Part shown: one piece after another, positions 21,677 through 32,011 of the stretch
How the letters are laid out: each line of letters begins with the position of its first letter
Position numbering within the stretch: the first letter of the stretch is position 1
From: Oscheius dolichura
Lineage: Eukaryota > Nematoda > Chromadorea > Rhabditida > Rhabditidae
Assembly: GCA_932521035.1 (NCBI GenBank)
Contig: OW051492.1
Coordinates: 7,130,001-7,194,000, forward strand
DNA: 64,000 bases
Direction: 5' to 3'
Translations under genes and position numbers: made by a program
The notes under the pieces: generated by a model
The model's input: the letters and a program-made list of their open reading frames with translations, nothing else
Database searches by the model: none
Told to the model about the DNA's origin: nothing

Positions 21677-24600
21677 TCGTATTCATATAGTCTGTTCATC
21701 AGTTTCTTTCATACTGTCTGATTTTTTACGAGTCTATAAATTTGCACTTTTTCGAATTTTGTTCGTCTGCCACCAGGAACCTTCCTCTCTCGAAAAAAAA
21801 CTCGGTGTTTGCGTTTGGCGGCTGCCGCCGGTCAAGAAAAGCCGGAACCGTCCACACACCGCCTTGTAATTTTGCCTCTAGGGGGTTCTTTCGTCTCCAC
21901 GTGTCATCCCGCCTTGTACTTACTTATATCTACAAAAAGGTTATCAAATGGCAAATAATCAGGCGTGGAATAATATTTACTGACCACCGTATCTCGGAGT
22001 AACACGTGGTGGACCTTTATACATAAGCTTTTTGCCCTCTATGCAAATGGCTAATTACCTTATTGGTTTCTAACTCATATGTCTGCTGTTGGATTGCAGG
22101 TATATTCCTATAAAAAAATGTAATTCTTGAAATAAAAAGAAACTAAATCTGTGCAGATTTTGAAGATGTTACTACTGTAGCTCTATGGAGAGGTGGATCC
22201 CTTTCAATATTTTACTATTCTGACCCCTTTCCCCCATGAAACAGCGAAGAGATACAAACGCAACATAACCTTGTAACTATTTCCTTCTACAGTACTCTCC
22301 AATACTCCGTTTCTGCTTATTTTTCTTGCTTGCAGATGAAAAGATGCCTGTGTTTCAAATTAAGACGTAGGACTCCATTTGCCGTAGGTAAAAAGTTTTC
22401 CAGAATTCGGTCTGCCACCGTTAATTCGACCAGACGAGGAGTGAAAACGAGTCGCTTTCACTTTTCGGCACACAAGGCCAAACCATCCAGTTTGCCACAC
22501 TTCATGCTAATCTCCATGAAAAATAAGAAAGTTCTCTCGCTTTCACTAATTTGCCATTAGTCGCGCGACCAATCATTCCCCGTCGCCTCAGCCTGACTCT
22601 ACCGTAGTCAGCTTTTGGCCTTCCATTATACACGTGGTTAGCTGAGAGAATTCCCATAAAACGTCATTCTCTAAAAATTCAAAAAGACGAAAAGAAGCTA
22701 ATCATGGCTCTTTTCACATACTATTTGTCAGTGTTTGTGCGAACTGCTCCGCTCGAACAGAAAATCCTCCTGAAGTGGCTGCTAATTATTCATTTCTTTT
22801 TGTTTACTTCGAGTTTCTCCTCCTCAAAAACGTAGATCATCTCCCAAGGCAAAGAGCCACTCGAAATGCATATTTTACAATTTTTGAATTTTATGTTGGC
22901 AAACTTCGAGCATCTTGCCTTCTCGTTTTAGCGGCTCTTATCGCGTTTGAAAATATCTGGGACAATTGGCAGGACTCCTATCGCCTGGAGGGAAGTGATA
23001 GCCGACTGAGCGGTCATAGGTGACTCACGAGGCTGGGGGCCCTCCTGAATGGCGGCGGCTAATGTGGTGGAAACACCCACGCCCCCGACAGACAAGCGAA
23101 ACAAATGGAAGGAGCTCCTCCGGATATAAATAGAGCTACCGTATCCCCCCGGGGGTGCACTTCCTTCCTCGTCCAGCCAGATAAAACTGGCGTGATCTGC
23201 TTATCTGGCTCCTCTGATCAGTACAGTCCCAAGTTTGGGACTCCTCCTTTCCAGAGGTAGTCGCCTCCTCCACCCGGGGGGCTGTCCTAAATGTGTTCCC
23301 GTTTTTTGTGACCTTTTCCCCCCGAAGTGTTAAAACTTTCCCCCATTCTCGCTATCAATTCGGTCGTTCCCAATCCACTCTCGTTCTCCTTATCTCGGTT
23401 GTCCTACCCCTTGTCCCCCCTTCTTCCTGAAAATGTTTCCCCCTGCAGGGCCCCCTGCCCTTATCGGGGCAATATCTTTCGCCGAATTATTTATTTGCTC
23501 CTTTACAATCATCCCCAGTTGCGATAAGAAAAAGATCAGTTCGCTTATCACAGACCAGAGAGAGAAGAAATATTTTCTGGGGGCAGTACCCGGCCCTCCC
23601 GGGGAGCAGATCACCTCGAGCAGCGAATCTCCTGCACCCGTACCGCCTCGGCAGTTGAATCTCCCTTTATTCGGTGTCTGACATTCTCTATGCTCTCTGC
23701 TGCCGAGATTCTACGGGTGCGGGTGATCGAGTCCCCCAATGAAACAGACTCCAAGGGCCGCTCCCTCCACAATACTTGGCTGTTCTCTAGACCTTGGTTA
23801 GTCCCCCTGAAATCTGAGCATCACGTGTGCCAACTATAATCCCCTAGAACCCGGGAGAAGAATGCAGATACAGTCAATTTTGTGTACTTTGCTCTAGGAG
23901 AAGCCTAATCTCCCGGAGCAAGGCTTATAGTAACAGAGCGAGGGGTACCCCCGACCAATGGGATCACCCGCTCTATTCTCACCCCTGGAAGAGAACGGCC
24001 TACCTTATAGTTTGGTAAATGGCGAGGGGGCGAATACGGGAGGCCGGCTCAAAATGAGGGAAAGGCCCGGGAGGATGAGATACTGCTGCCTCTCTGGAAT
24101 GTTTCGTTGAAAGTAGCTGCTCGTCCCTGTCACATGGCCGGCACCCGGGAGCCCATTGTCTGATAGTGCCCCCGGCCACCGTACCCCTCCCTCCAATTTG
24201 TATCTTCCTCTGGAATCATCCCCCGGCCGCCCCCCGGGTGAACTTTACCCTCTTCCCCCGGGGCTTTCTCCTTCTTTGCAAAACATCTCTCGACCCCGAA
24301 TCGCTTTCTGTCTTTTCGGTTTCCCCCGGCTGGCTTTTTGCTAGGCGGTTCCGTTCCCCGTGACCCCGTCCAGGACCCCCTCTCGTCTTTTCTTCTGTCT
24401 GATCCCCCCTGTCTGCCCAGTGCCCCTGTTTTGATCCCCCGTTCCCGTTTGGCTCCCGAATGGCAAGAGTATCTAAATCCGGTCGTCCTCCTTTTCCCCG
24501 CCGGTCGACTTTCTCTCCCCCCAGTCTCTGTACTCTACGTCTTCTTCTGGTGGCCATCCATCTTCTATATTTGGGTCAGCCAAAACAACAAAGTTATTAT

Positions 24601-25635
24601 AAGGCATCCTCAGGAGTACAGGGCCCCCGTCTTGAACTGGTCCCCCCTCCCCCCTCTGCCCCCCGGTGTGTAGTATTACAGTAGAGCCGGGAGAGGGGAA
24701 CCAGGCCCTGGTGCCTTTCTTCTCCTTTGTCGGATTCGCAACACAGTCATCCTGTTTCCCGGGCGAGAGGTGTTCTTGTCAGTCAGGGGATCTCCAGGTC
24801 AGCCCGCCCAATTACGACCTTCCCACTTTCGCCCCACAATAACACCGGTTCACCCCCGTGAGAATGTGGTGAGCTCATCCTCTCCCTTCCCCTTCTGCCT
24901 CCCTCCAAAACTGTCTGATCCCTGGCCTTGAATCTTTCCCGTCACGGCTAAAAGGACATCTTTTTTACTAGCTTCATCATCGTCTCTCTCATATTTTCCC
25001 GTCGGGGGCAGACAGTTCTTCTACCTTCTCTCCTCCTCCTGCACCCGTACTCGGCAGCTACAGAAGTACCCGCGACTGTAAGGGTGCCGGGGGATAGCTC
25101 ACCTCCTCCTGCTCCCGCAGAGTACTGTACTCTCTCTCAGTATCCTCGGCCCCCTCTCGTCCTCCTCCTTGCAAACTGATCTGCCACCCTCGCTACTTTT
25201 TTCTTGGTAGTTCTTTTCTGTGTCTGTTCTTTCCTCGCCAATCTTTGTCCCGGTGGCCGTCCTCCTTCCGGCCATCCCCTCTCCAATTACCGTCTGTTTT
25301 CTCAAATCAAACAAATCAAATCCGTTGATTTGTAACCCGACTCCTCTTCTTCCTTGACTCGTTTTCTCTTCTCCAAAAAATAAGAAAATTTGCAGATTTG
25401 CCCCAGACGAGCCGAGCGACTTTAGAGAGCAGCCTCCTCCCTCCTCCCTCCTCGCGATGCGAATTTTCTGGTAAGTTCGGGGTGAAAGTGTGACGGGGAA
25501 GGAAGTCTCGTTCGGTCCGCATTCCTCCGTGATTAAAAAAAGCAATAGTCCGAGCTTTTACTTTCGGGGGGAACGTGTTTCGGGGGCGTGCTATGAAAGG
25601 GAAAAGGGGGGCGCGCTGGAGGGCAGAAAACCGAA
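21677..25635. other. 4 kb GC-rich, C/T-skewed gene-poor tract
   Basis: After AT-rich flanking sequence to about 22700, the + strand becomes strongly C- and T-rich with many C5-C6 runs (23100-25500). A short + strand frame at 22704-22835 (MALFTYYLSVFVRTAPLEQK...) could be a small membrane peptide but is unsupported. A related motif near TGCACCCGTAC/CTCGGCAG occurs at 23630, 25035 and, inverted, at 23715. Open frames on the minus strand at 24216-24557 and 25099-25840 are low-complexity Arg/Gly-rich products of base composition. I see no assignable gene. Confidence 0.45.
23125..23133 (+). promoter_or_regulatory. Possible TATA box
   Basis: TATAAATAG sits in a GC-rich context, a good match to a core TATA element. 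No gene start is recognised in the following 500 bases, so any transcript would be non-coding or unrecognised. Confidence 0.25.
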
Positions 25636-25971
25636 ATGAGAGATGGATATGGGTCAGATCCGTGTGAATTTCATCATTTTTGGGGTCACGTCGCATTTCG
25701 CATTTCAGGATACTCCTCCTCCTCCTGGTCACGGCGGTATCCTCCTTTCCCCTCTTCAGCTTCTCCCTCACAGATGCCTCCCCCTCAGAGCCCGTCCACC
25801 ACAGGCATAAGGTTCGTCTTCCCCTCAGGACCCTCTCCAATACCGTATCCCTTTCAGCATCATCACCACCACAAGCACCGGAGACGTAGCCTATCCTCCA
25901 AGGAGGATGCCAAGACCCGCGGCCGGAACAAGCAGGTCATGCTGACTAAACCCTACTGGCCCTGGCCATAG
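25636..25971 (+). CDS. Small secreted His-rich peptide precursor ending PYWPWP
   Basis: Three exons are proposed: a short one starting MRDGYG at 25636, a second from about 25709 encoding a hydrophobic signal core (ILLLLLVTAVSS) and a mature segment to about 25811, and a third from about 25858. The junctions use GTCAGA/TTTCAG and GTTCGT/TTTCAG. The third exon begins with five histidines. The precursor is about 75 residues with basic sites (HRRRSL, TRGRNKQ) and ends MLTKPYWPWP. Signal peptide, basic cleavage sites and an aromatic/proline-rich C-terminus fit a neuropeptide or secreted effector. No family is recognised and there is no C-terminal Gly for amidation. The gene is in the GC-rich island and probably tissue-restricted. 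Confidence 0.55.
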   Translation: MRDGYGSDPCEFHHFWGHVAFRISGYSSSSWSRRYPPFPSSASPSQMPPPQSPSTTGIRFVFPSGPSPIPYPFQHHHHHKHRRRSLSSKEDAKTRGRNKQVMLTKPYWPWP

Positions 25972-27075
25972 GCCTCCTCCGCCGTCTTCTTTTTTTTTTG
26001 TTTTCTTCCCCAAAATTACGGTCTCCTTCGCTATCTGATCTACGGAAATTCCCATTGACGTGCCTCTGATCTCACACATAATAAATCCTGCCATAGTCCG
26101 TCCTCCCTGTATTATATAATAAGTGGATATCGTCCCTCTTCTGTGCAATATGACACATTAAAGAGTTTATGTCTTTCTATCCTCTATTTTAAGGGGCAGG
26201 GTGTGTAAGCATCTCGACGGTGGCATTGGCTGCCGAATAAACAAAGCAGATGATCATCACCAGGCTTGGAACTCGTCGCCCGACACACCCAGAGGGGACG
26301 ACCAAAACAACAACAAATGCCTTATAATTGAATGATTTGGATCGAAAACCTTGGCGGTGGCCATCTTCCCAAGCTAACGACTCTGCGACCTCCCTGGCCC
26401 GTAAAGACTTCTTGCAGAAGCCGGGAGGATAGCCCAGGGAGGACTGGGAGGCGGCTTCGCCTGATTCTTGCGGATACGGTAACTAAAGGACCTGTGGGAA
26501 ATTTAGTCCTGCTTTGGATTCGAGGCGAATTGTATGGAAGTTCAATGAAAGCTGGCATTCCTATGCCGAGGGGGGTCTTTTCTTTGCTGCCAAATATGGT
26601 GGAGGGCTTCGTGATTAGGGAGATCCTCTTTTGATATGCCCATTGGGCGATTCATTTGCCCCAAGGACTAATCTTTAGGACGCTTGGAGTGACATCTAGG
26701 GAGTAAGATCCCCACATCTTGAGGATAGCCTTCACAATGAGAGAAGTTTGGCTGTTTTTGCCTTTTCTCGATAAGTTCGAGGTGAGGGCAGTCACAGGTA
26801 CTCGCGGATACAATCACGTTGTCATCTGAAGGGCAGCTCGCTGCCCTTAGCCATTTGTTATCCAGATGATTGTTTTGCCTCTCGAAAAGTGCTAGAGGCA
26901 GGTGAAGCAGGCCAACGCCCATGGCCCAAGGGCAACTCCGTGTACGCGGTATATCGAGCTCGAAAACTTAACTACGGCAAAACAGATTTTGTCTATTTCC
27001 TATTTCAGATCAGTCTCACCATGTCTGGACATTCTCCCCGAGCCGGCCGTTTCCTTCTGCGGCCATTCGTTTCCG
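25972..27075. other. 1.1 kb between secreted peptide and membrane protein
   Basis: A poly-T run and AATAAA-type signals follow the peptide gene. Open frames at 26322-26634 (both strands) and 26668-26922 (-, a Cys-containing frame with ASTCDCPHLELIEKR) have a protein-like look but no family match and no support from splicing. This stretch should also contain the 5' end of the following membrane-protein gene. Confidence 0.4.
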
Positions 27076-27569
27076 ATGGCTTTTCCCTGCACCCTGGTGG
27101 CCTTCTCCACTCTGCTGGCCGTCTTCAACTGTCTTCGCTTCGGCCAGATGATCTACATTGCCGTCCTGGCCGGTATCCTCTTTCCTCTTCCTCGTCCCCC
27201 TATGCCAAATATTACAGGCAATCCTACTGTCATCGTCTCGTTGTTGGTGGCCTCGGGGGTGGCCAGCCTCGTCAATTTCTGTGTCAAGATGGCCGGCGTC
27301 GTCCGCGGCAGCCCGTGCATCATCTGGGCCTTCGTGGGCAGTTCCTTCTTGTCCATCTTCCTCGAGTTTTTAACCTTCGCCGCTCTGTTAGTCCACATGG
27401 GGGCTGAGTTCGGTAAGGGACTGGCCAGGACGAGAAGAGGACACTTTCAGGGATCGCCTTCAACCTGGACATCCAGCTGGCCTCGGTGCTGCTCGTCGCC
27501 CAGGACACCCTCATCACGGCCTACCTCTTCCGCCTCAGCTACCTCTCCCGGAGGAAGAAGGTCATCTGA
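27076..27569 (+). CDS. Multi-pass (probably four-helix) membrane protein
   Basis: Three exons are read, with introns at about 27172-27216 (GTATCC...TTACAG) and 27414-27459 (GTAAGG...TTTCAG). The protein of about 133 residues has hydrophobic segments MAFPCTLVAFSTLLAVF, MIYIAVLAG, PTVIVSLLVASGVASLV and IIWAFVGSSFLSIFLEFLTF. It ends with a basic cytosolic tail (YLSRRKKVI). Topology resembles small MARVEL/claudin-like tetraspans, but no diagnostic motif is seen. The start shown is the first in-frame ATG of the exon; the exon stays open upstream to the TTTCAG at about 27008, so an earlier start exon is possible. AATAAA follows 21 bases after the stop. Confidence 0.6.
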
Positions 27570-27589
27570 CCGACGGCCCGAGAGACTCT

Positions 27590-27595
27590 AATAAA
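27590..27595 (+). terminator. Poly(A) signal AATAAA
   Basis: A canonical AATAAA lies 21 bases downstream of the membrane-protein stop codon. Confidence 0.65.
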
Positions 27596-27655
27596 AATTA
27601 TTCAATTTCCCCCTTTTTAAATGAACACAAACAACGAGAGACATTTATTGAGATC

Positions 27656-27913
27656 TCAGAAAAGGGTGCACTTCTTCTTCTCCACAAATACATTTTCGAG
27701 GCCAGGGGATGGGCCGTTGACCAAGAAGTCTTGTGCCTTGTGCGACTCACAGTACTCGAGATGGCTGAATAGGATAATCAAGGGGGGAGGAGGGAGGAGG
27801 ACTGACTCCTTAGTACACTCGGAGACCTTCTTCCGGTTCATGTTGGCCTCGACACGAAGCTGCTCAACCTGGGAACGGAGAGCGGCGTTGTCCGGCTTGG
27901 TGTCCTTGTTCAT
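27656..27913 (-). CDS. Heterotrimeric G-protein gamma subunit
   Basis: G-gamma pairs with G-beta and anchors it to the membrane. Two exons join across an intron of about 55 nt (GTGTAC...ATTCAG), giving roughly 66 residues, the normal size. The first holds ALRSQVEQLRVEANMNRKKV. The second holds YCESHKAQDFLVNG and the family NPF-like region PSPGLENVFVEKKK. The C-terminus CTLF is a CaaX box, whose final Phe predicts geranylgeranylation or farnesylation. It is in the GC-rich island. The start is the first ATG and fits the family. Confidence 0.9.
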   Translation of the reverse strand: MNKDTKPDNAALRSQVEQLRVEANMNRKKVSECTKESVLLPPPPLIILFSHLEYCESHKAQDFLVNGPSPGLENVFVEKKKCTLF

Positions 27914-28363
27914 TCTGAAATGTTCGGGGTGAGCGGGACGGGCGGTGTATGGAGAGAAGAGTGGAAGGCGACCGGGGACGACGAGGGATAATCAACTGGG
28001 GCAGGTGAAGCAAAAAGGCAATCAGAGCCGGCTAATTATCAGGCTCCACCTCGGCCCGTTGTCACGACGACCGCCGGCTGAAAAGACGACTGCCGACAGT
28101 ATGTTGACGGGAGGACGAGAGGCAGAGCACGCGGCACTCGGGCAGGGGATCGACCGAGCAGAGCCTTTTACACGGAGGACATGTTAGACTGGAGAGTACG
28201 GTAGACGGGGTGTTTAGCCTTTCTCTATGCTCAACCCGGGGCAGGGGATGATCATTTAGTTGATGGGGCAGGTTACTGTAGCCGGTTCCCCGAAACTCGG
28301 CTCGTCCACCTCGAAGAAATGGAATATTTATTATTATCACAACCGTCATAACTGGATATGTTT
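27914..28363. other. Spacer between G-gamma and FKBP15 homologue
   Basis: About 450 GC-rich bases containing the 5' region of the G-gamma gene and the 3' flank of the FKBP15-like gene. No gene is seen. Confidence 0.4.
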
Positions 28364-29862
28364 TCAGTCCTTCATTTTCCTCAAGTCCTGTAGCTCGGCC
28401 AGGATCTTCTCTTGGTTCGTCAGCAGTCGTTGAAGCTGAAATAGTCTCGTCTTCCCTGCCCCTCCTCCCCGTCCTACGTCTCCCCGAAGTGGTTCCAGCG
28501 CCCTGTCGATCATCCTCTGGACAGATGCCTCCAGACGAATCTCCAGTCGGTCCATCTCTGTCCCGATGACCCTGTGAAAGACGGGGTATTCCCTCGGCAT
28601 GGGGACAGGCGCCTCCACTACTGAAGGTTCCTCTTCTTGATGGCTAACAGTGGCCAGCTCCTTCTCTTCCTCCTTTTCCATCGAGGATGGCTCCGGCGGG
28701 GGGATAAAGGGGATGATGGCTTGCCCCACCTTGGCTATTCTCGACATTATATCGTCTGTCTTCTCCTAAATGGGAGGATAGAGAAAGGAGGACTTTGTCC
28801 TTACTTTTACCAATTCGGCCTCCACCTCAGCCTCGAACAGATCTGCCACCTGGGGAGAGTCCGTCGGAACAAGACTCGAGGTCTCCGACTCCACTCTGAA
28901 CCTATTTTATAGGGGCAGACGGACACCTACTTGACATGGTCGCTGGGGTATTTTATCTTCACCGCGGTCACAATGCTCGCGGACGACTCGGACGTCTTGA
29001 CGATTCGGATGCCGCCCTTCCCCAGACCCAGGAGCGGGCCGGTTTGGGACATTTTCTTCTTTTCCTGCGGTCTCTGTTCTACCTTTTGAATCGTTTTAAG
29101 AGATTCTGGAAGATCCTCACGTGCAGTTCTCCCTCGTCCAGGGAGATCCTCCTCTCTTCGAAGAGAACATGACATCCTGGAAAGCAGGCCTCCCCTTCCC
29201 CGGAATACAGGAGGCATTCCTCCAATCCGCACAAAATAAGGAGCTAGAAAAAGAGAAGTTCATTGGAGAGGGAGATACCCACCAGGGAGGCTAATATATG
29301 AAGTCCGCTGTGTAGTTTAGATTCATCGAAATGGAGAGTAAGCGAGACGGGAGGGGTGGACAGATACACATAACTGTCTTTCCCGTAGCGGACAGAAAAT
29401 TCGACGGATCCAGGAGTCAGAGGAAAACTGGCCATGACTTGCTTTGCGGCGTTGTAGATTAGCAAAATATACTGTAAGCATTGTCTCTCCCGTCCAAATT
29501 ACCGGCTACTTTTCCATTATTATCCGTCACCGCTATCCCAACCTGTCCCCTGCTTTGCAGTTCTCCAGATTCTCCGGCTGTGAACAAACCCACCGAATTG
29601 GCAAAGATTGGCTGTCGTCTGGATGCATTTTGGTCTTCTTTGGGTGCTTTCTGAGAGGTGGTCGCGAAAATATTCGACAATTTTGATCTGTAAAACAGCC
29701 AGGTAGTTTTTATTGGACTAGAACTTACCGAACAGTCGTGGAACTTTTTTTCAGCTCATTTACATTATCGTCCTCGTCACTTGAAGAGACTATAAACCCT
29801 CGAGAGGCAGTAAATGAACTTATATCGAGTATCTTATCAATATTCGAAGGCTGTCTACTCAT
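28364..29862 (-). CDS. FKBP15: FKBP15 (WAFL)-like protein, short form
   Basis: FKBP15 family proteins combine a WH1-like domain, a degenerate FKBP domain and a coiled-coil tail, and act on endosomes and actin. Here exon 1 starts at 29862 (MSRQPSNIDKILDIS) and has an acidic SSSDEDD motif. The WH1-like part (GQVGIAVTDNNGK, ILLIYNAAKQ, DSYVYLSTPPVSLTLHFDE) and the FKBP-like part (ISLDEGELH, PLLGLGKGGIRIVKT, IVTAVKIKYP) follow. The region MSRIAKVGQAIIPFIPP matches the human SRMAKMGQPMLPILPP segment. Introns are 30-45 nt, including a 38-nt GTGAGG...AAAAG intron that removes an apparent in-frame stop near 29084. The protein is about 400 residues and ends soon after (LQRLLTNQEKILAELQDLRK). The long coiled-coil tail of vertebrate FKBP15 (about 1200 residues) is missing. 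The 5' part is AT-rich and the 3' part GC-rich. Confidence 0.75.
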
Positions 29863-30250
29863 TTGGTGTTGGGGATCATGCGAAATTGGCTCGAAATAAA
29901 TATAAGAGTGAGCGGGGCAACAAATCGAGAAACGTTTGCGCGCTCTGAGTCACCAGCAATCTACTGTAGTCCTTTAATATTTTTATTTTCCCCTTTTTGT
30001 TGCATTTTTACTGGTTTTTCTACAAAAAATCACTTGTGTTTCATTTCATCTTTCACATCTAAACAGTTGCATTGTCGCTTTGCAAAATAAACCCAGGCCG
30101 ACCCTTGTATGCGCTGATGAAATTTGGATGAATTGCGTCAGCCATACTTTTGCATGGAACTGTTCTTTCTTTAGTCCCATCATTTTGTGATTCTCACTGA
30201 CATCTAAGATATTTAGGACTTGTCGAGGTAATTCTCAATATAACTGCATA
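29863..30250. other. Divergent promoter region FKBP15/eIF2-gamma
   Basis: About 390 AT-rich bases between divergent starts, with no gene. The eIF2-gamma leader has a TATTTAG acceptor-like site at about 30210-30216. From about 30155 onward this sequence is partly repeated at 58105-58220. Confidence 0.5.
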
Positions 30251-32011
30251 ATGGCAGCTACTGAAACGGATCAAGCGCAAAACTGGCTTGCCAAGCAGGA
30301 TTTGGACAAGATTGGAGCTGAAAATTTAAATCCTCTAACAGAAGAGGCTAGTTTTTATCTGCATTTTCTTTGTTTTCTTTGGTTACTATCGAGACCTTTG
30401 ACTTTAGGTTATTTCTCGTCAAGCTACAATTAATATTGGAACAATCGGACATGTAGCTCATGGAAAATCAACTTTAGTCAAAGCTATTTCCGGAGTACAT
30501 ACTGTCAAGTTTAAGAATGAGCTGGAACGAAACATTACAATCAAGCTAGGATATGCCAATGCAAAGATCTATCGTTGTTCTAATGCCGAATGTCCTAGAC
30601 CTGGATGTTACAAGTGAGTACAGTTATTTATAATTTTACATGCAAAACATCTTGCAGATCTGCTGGTTCTTCTACTCCCGATAAATTCCCATGTCACCGG
30701 GAAGGTTGTGGTGGACAAATGACATGTGTTAGGCATGTTTCTTTTGTCGACTGTCCTGGTCACGATATCCTTATGGCTACTATGCTTAATGGAGCAGCTG
30801 TTATGGATGCTGCTTTCCTTCTTGTAGCAGGTATATCCTATCTGTATTATGGCATTATTCTTATCTATCTAAGGAAACGAGCCTTGTCCGCAGCCTCAAA
30901 CTTCTGAGCATCTGGCAGCCGTTGAAATTATGCAGCTTAAACATTTGCTCATACTTCAAAATAAGGTTGATATCATTAAAGAATCTCAAGCTCGAGAACA
31001 ACACGAACAAATCAAAGGCTTTGTGCAGAGCACAGTAGCAGATCAGGCTCCTATTATTCCAATTTCGGCACAGCTAAAGTATAATATTGATGTAAGTTTT
31101 ATTGATTACAGGATTTCTGATTTATATTTTAGCTAGTTTGTGAATATCTCTGCAAAAAAGTACCTATTCCTCCGCGTGATTTTGCTTCTCCTGCTAGGTT
31201 GATTGTCATTCGTTCTTTTGATGTTAATAAACCCGGATCTGAAGTAGAAAATTTAAAAGGAGGTGTTGCAGGAGGATCTATTTTGAGAGGTTCGATTTTT
31301 TTATTGCTTTTCAAAATGATTTTCTCAGGAATCCTTAGAGTTGGACAAGAAATTGAGGTTAGACCTGGAATTGTTACGAAAAACGCAGATGGAAAAGTTC
31401 AATGCACACCGATCTATTCTAAAATCGTTTCATTGTTTGCAGAGCAGAACACCTTAGAGTATGCTGTTCCTGGAGGTAATAATAATTATTTTAATAAGCA
31501 ATCACAAGTTAGGCTTAATCGGAGTAGGAACTAGAATTGATCCTACCCTCTGTCGAGGTGATCGTTTGGTAGGACATATTCTCGGAGCAGTAGGAACTCT
31601 TCCTGATATATTTACCGATATTGAAATTAGTTATTACTTATTGCGACGACTTTTGGGAGTTCGGACGGAAGCTAATAAAAAGGGAGCTAAAGTTGGTTCT
31701 TTAAATTATCTTTAAATGTTCGTATTTTTAGGTTCAAAAACTGTCAAAAGGTGAAGTTCTTATGGTTAATATTGGTTCTCTAACAACTGGATGTCGCGTT
31801 ATTGCTGTAAGAGGAGAACAGGCTAAAATCGCGTTGAATGAACCTATCTGCACCGAGGTATCATTTCAATTTTTTTTTTCATACCTTTCATTTTTAGATA
31901 AATGAAAAAATTGCTTTGTCTCGTCGTATTGATAAACACTGGCGTTTAATTGGCTGGGGAACTATTCGCCGTGGAACAACTATCGAGCCTCTTCCTGCTG
32001 AAAATCTCTAA
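30251..32011 (+). CDS. EIF2S3: Translation initiation factor eIF2 subunit gamma
   Basis: The GTPase core of eIF2, which brings Met-tRNAi to the 40S subunit. About nine exons encode a full-length protein. It has [20 protein letters not shown] (P-loop, switch I region), a zinc-ribbon with [13 protein letters not shown] and [14 protein letters not shown] (G3), NKVDI (G4) and SAQLKYNID (G5). The C-terminal beta-barrel domains end [14 protein letters not shown]. The first intron (30347-30407) begins with GC, not GT: GAAGAG|GCTAGT to CTTTAG, and only this keeps PLTEE|VISRQ in frame. Other introns are 40-60 nt. An acceptor-like TTTAG precedes the leader. The first exon and intron are duplicated at 58.2-58.4 kb. 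Confidence 0.95.

Noticed and set aside
24216-24557. 113-codon Arg/Gly-rich minus-strand frame
   Set aside because: Simple base-composition artefact of the C-rich + strand; no domain or splice context.
25099-25840. Minus-strand frames of 148 and 174 codons
   Set aside because: Low-complexity Arg/Gly/Glu composition in a GC-skewed tract, and they overlap the secreted-peptide gene on the opposite strand.
26668-26922. Cys-containing minus-strand frame as a gene
   Set aside because: No start/acceptor context or family match; left as unassigned in the intergenic entry.
29052-29095. Two tandem genes instead of one FKBP15 homologue
   Set aside because: The apparent stop at about 29084 is removed by a good 38-nt GTGAGG...AAAAG intron that restores phase, and both halves match successive regions of FKBP15.
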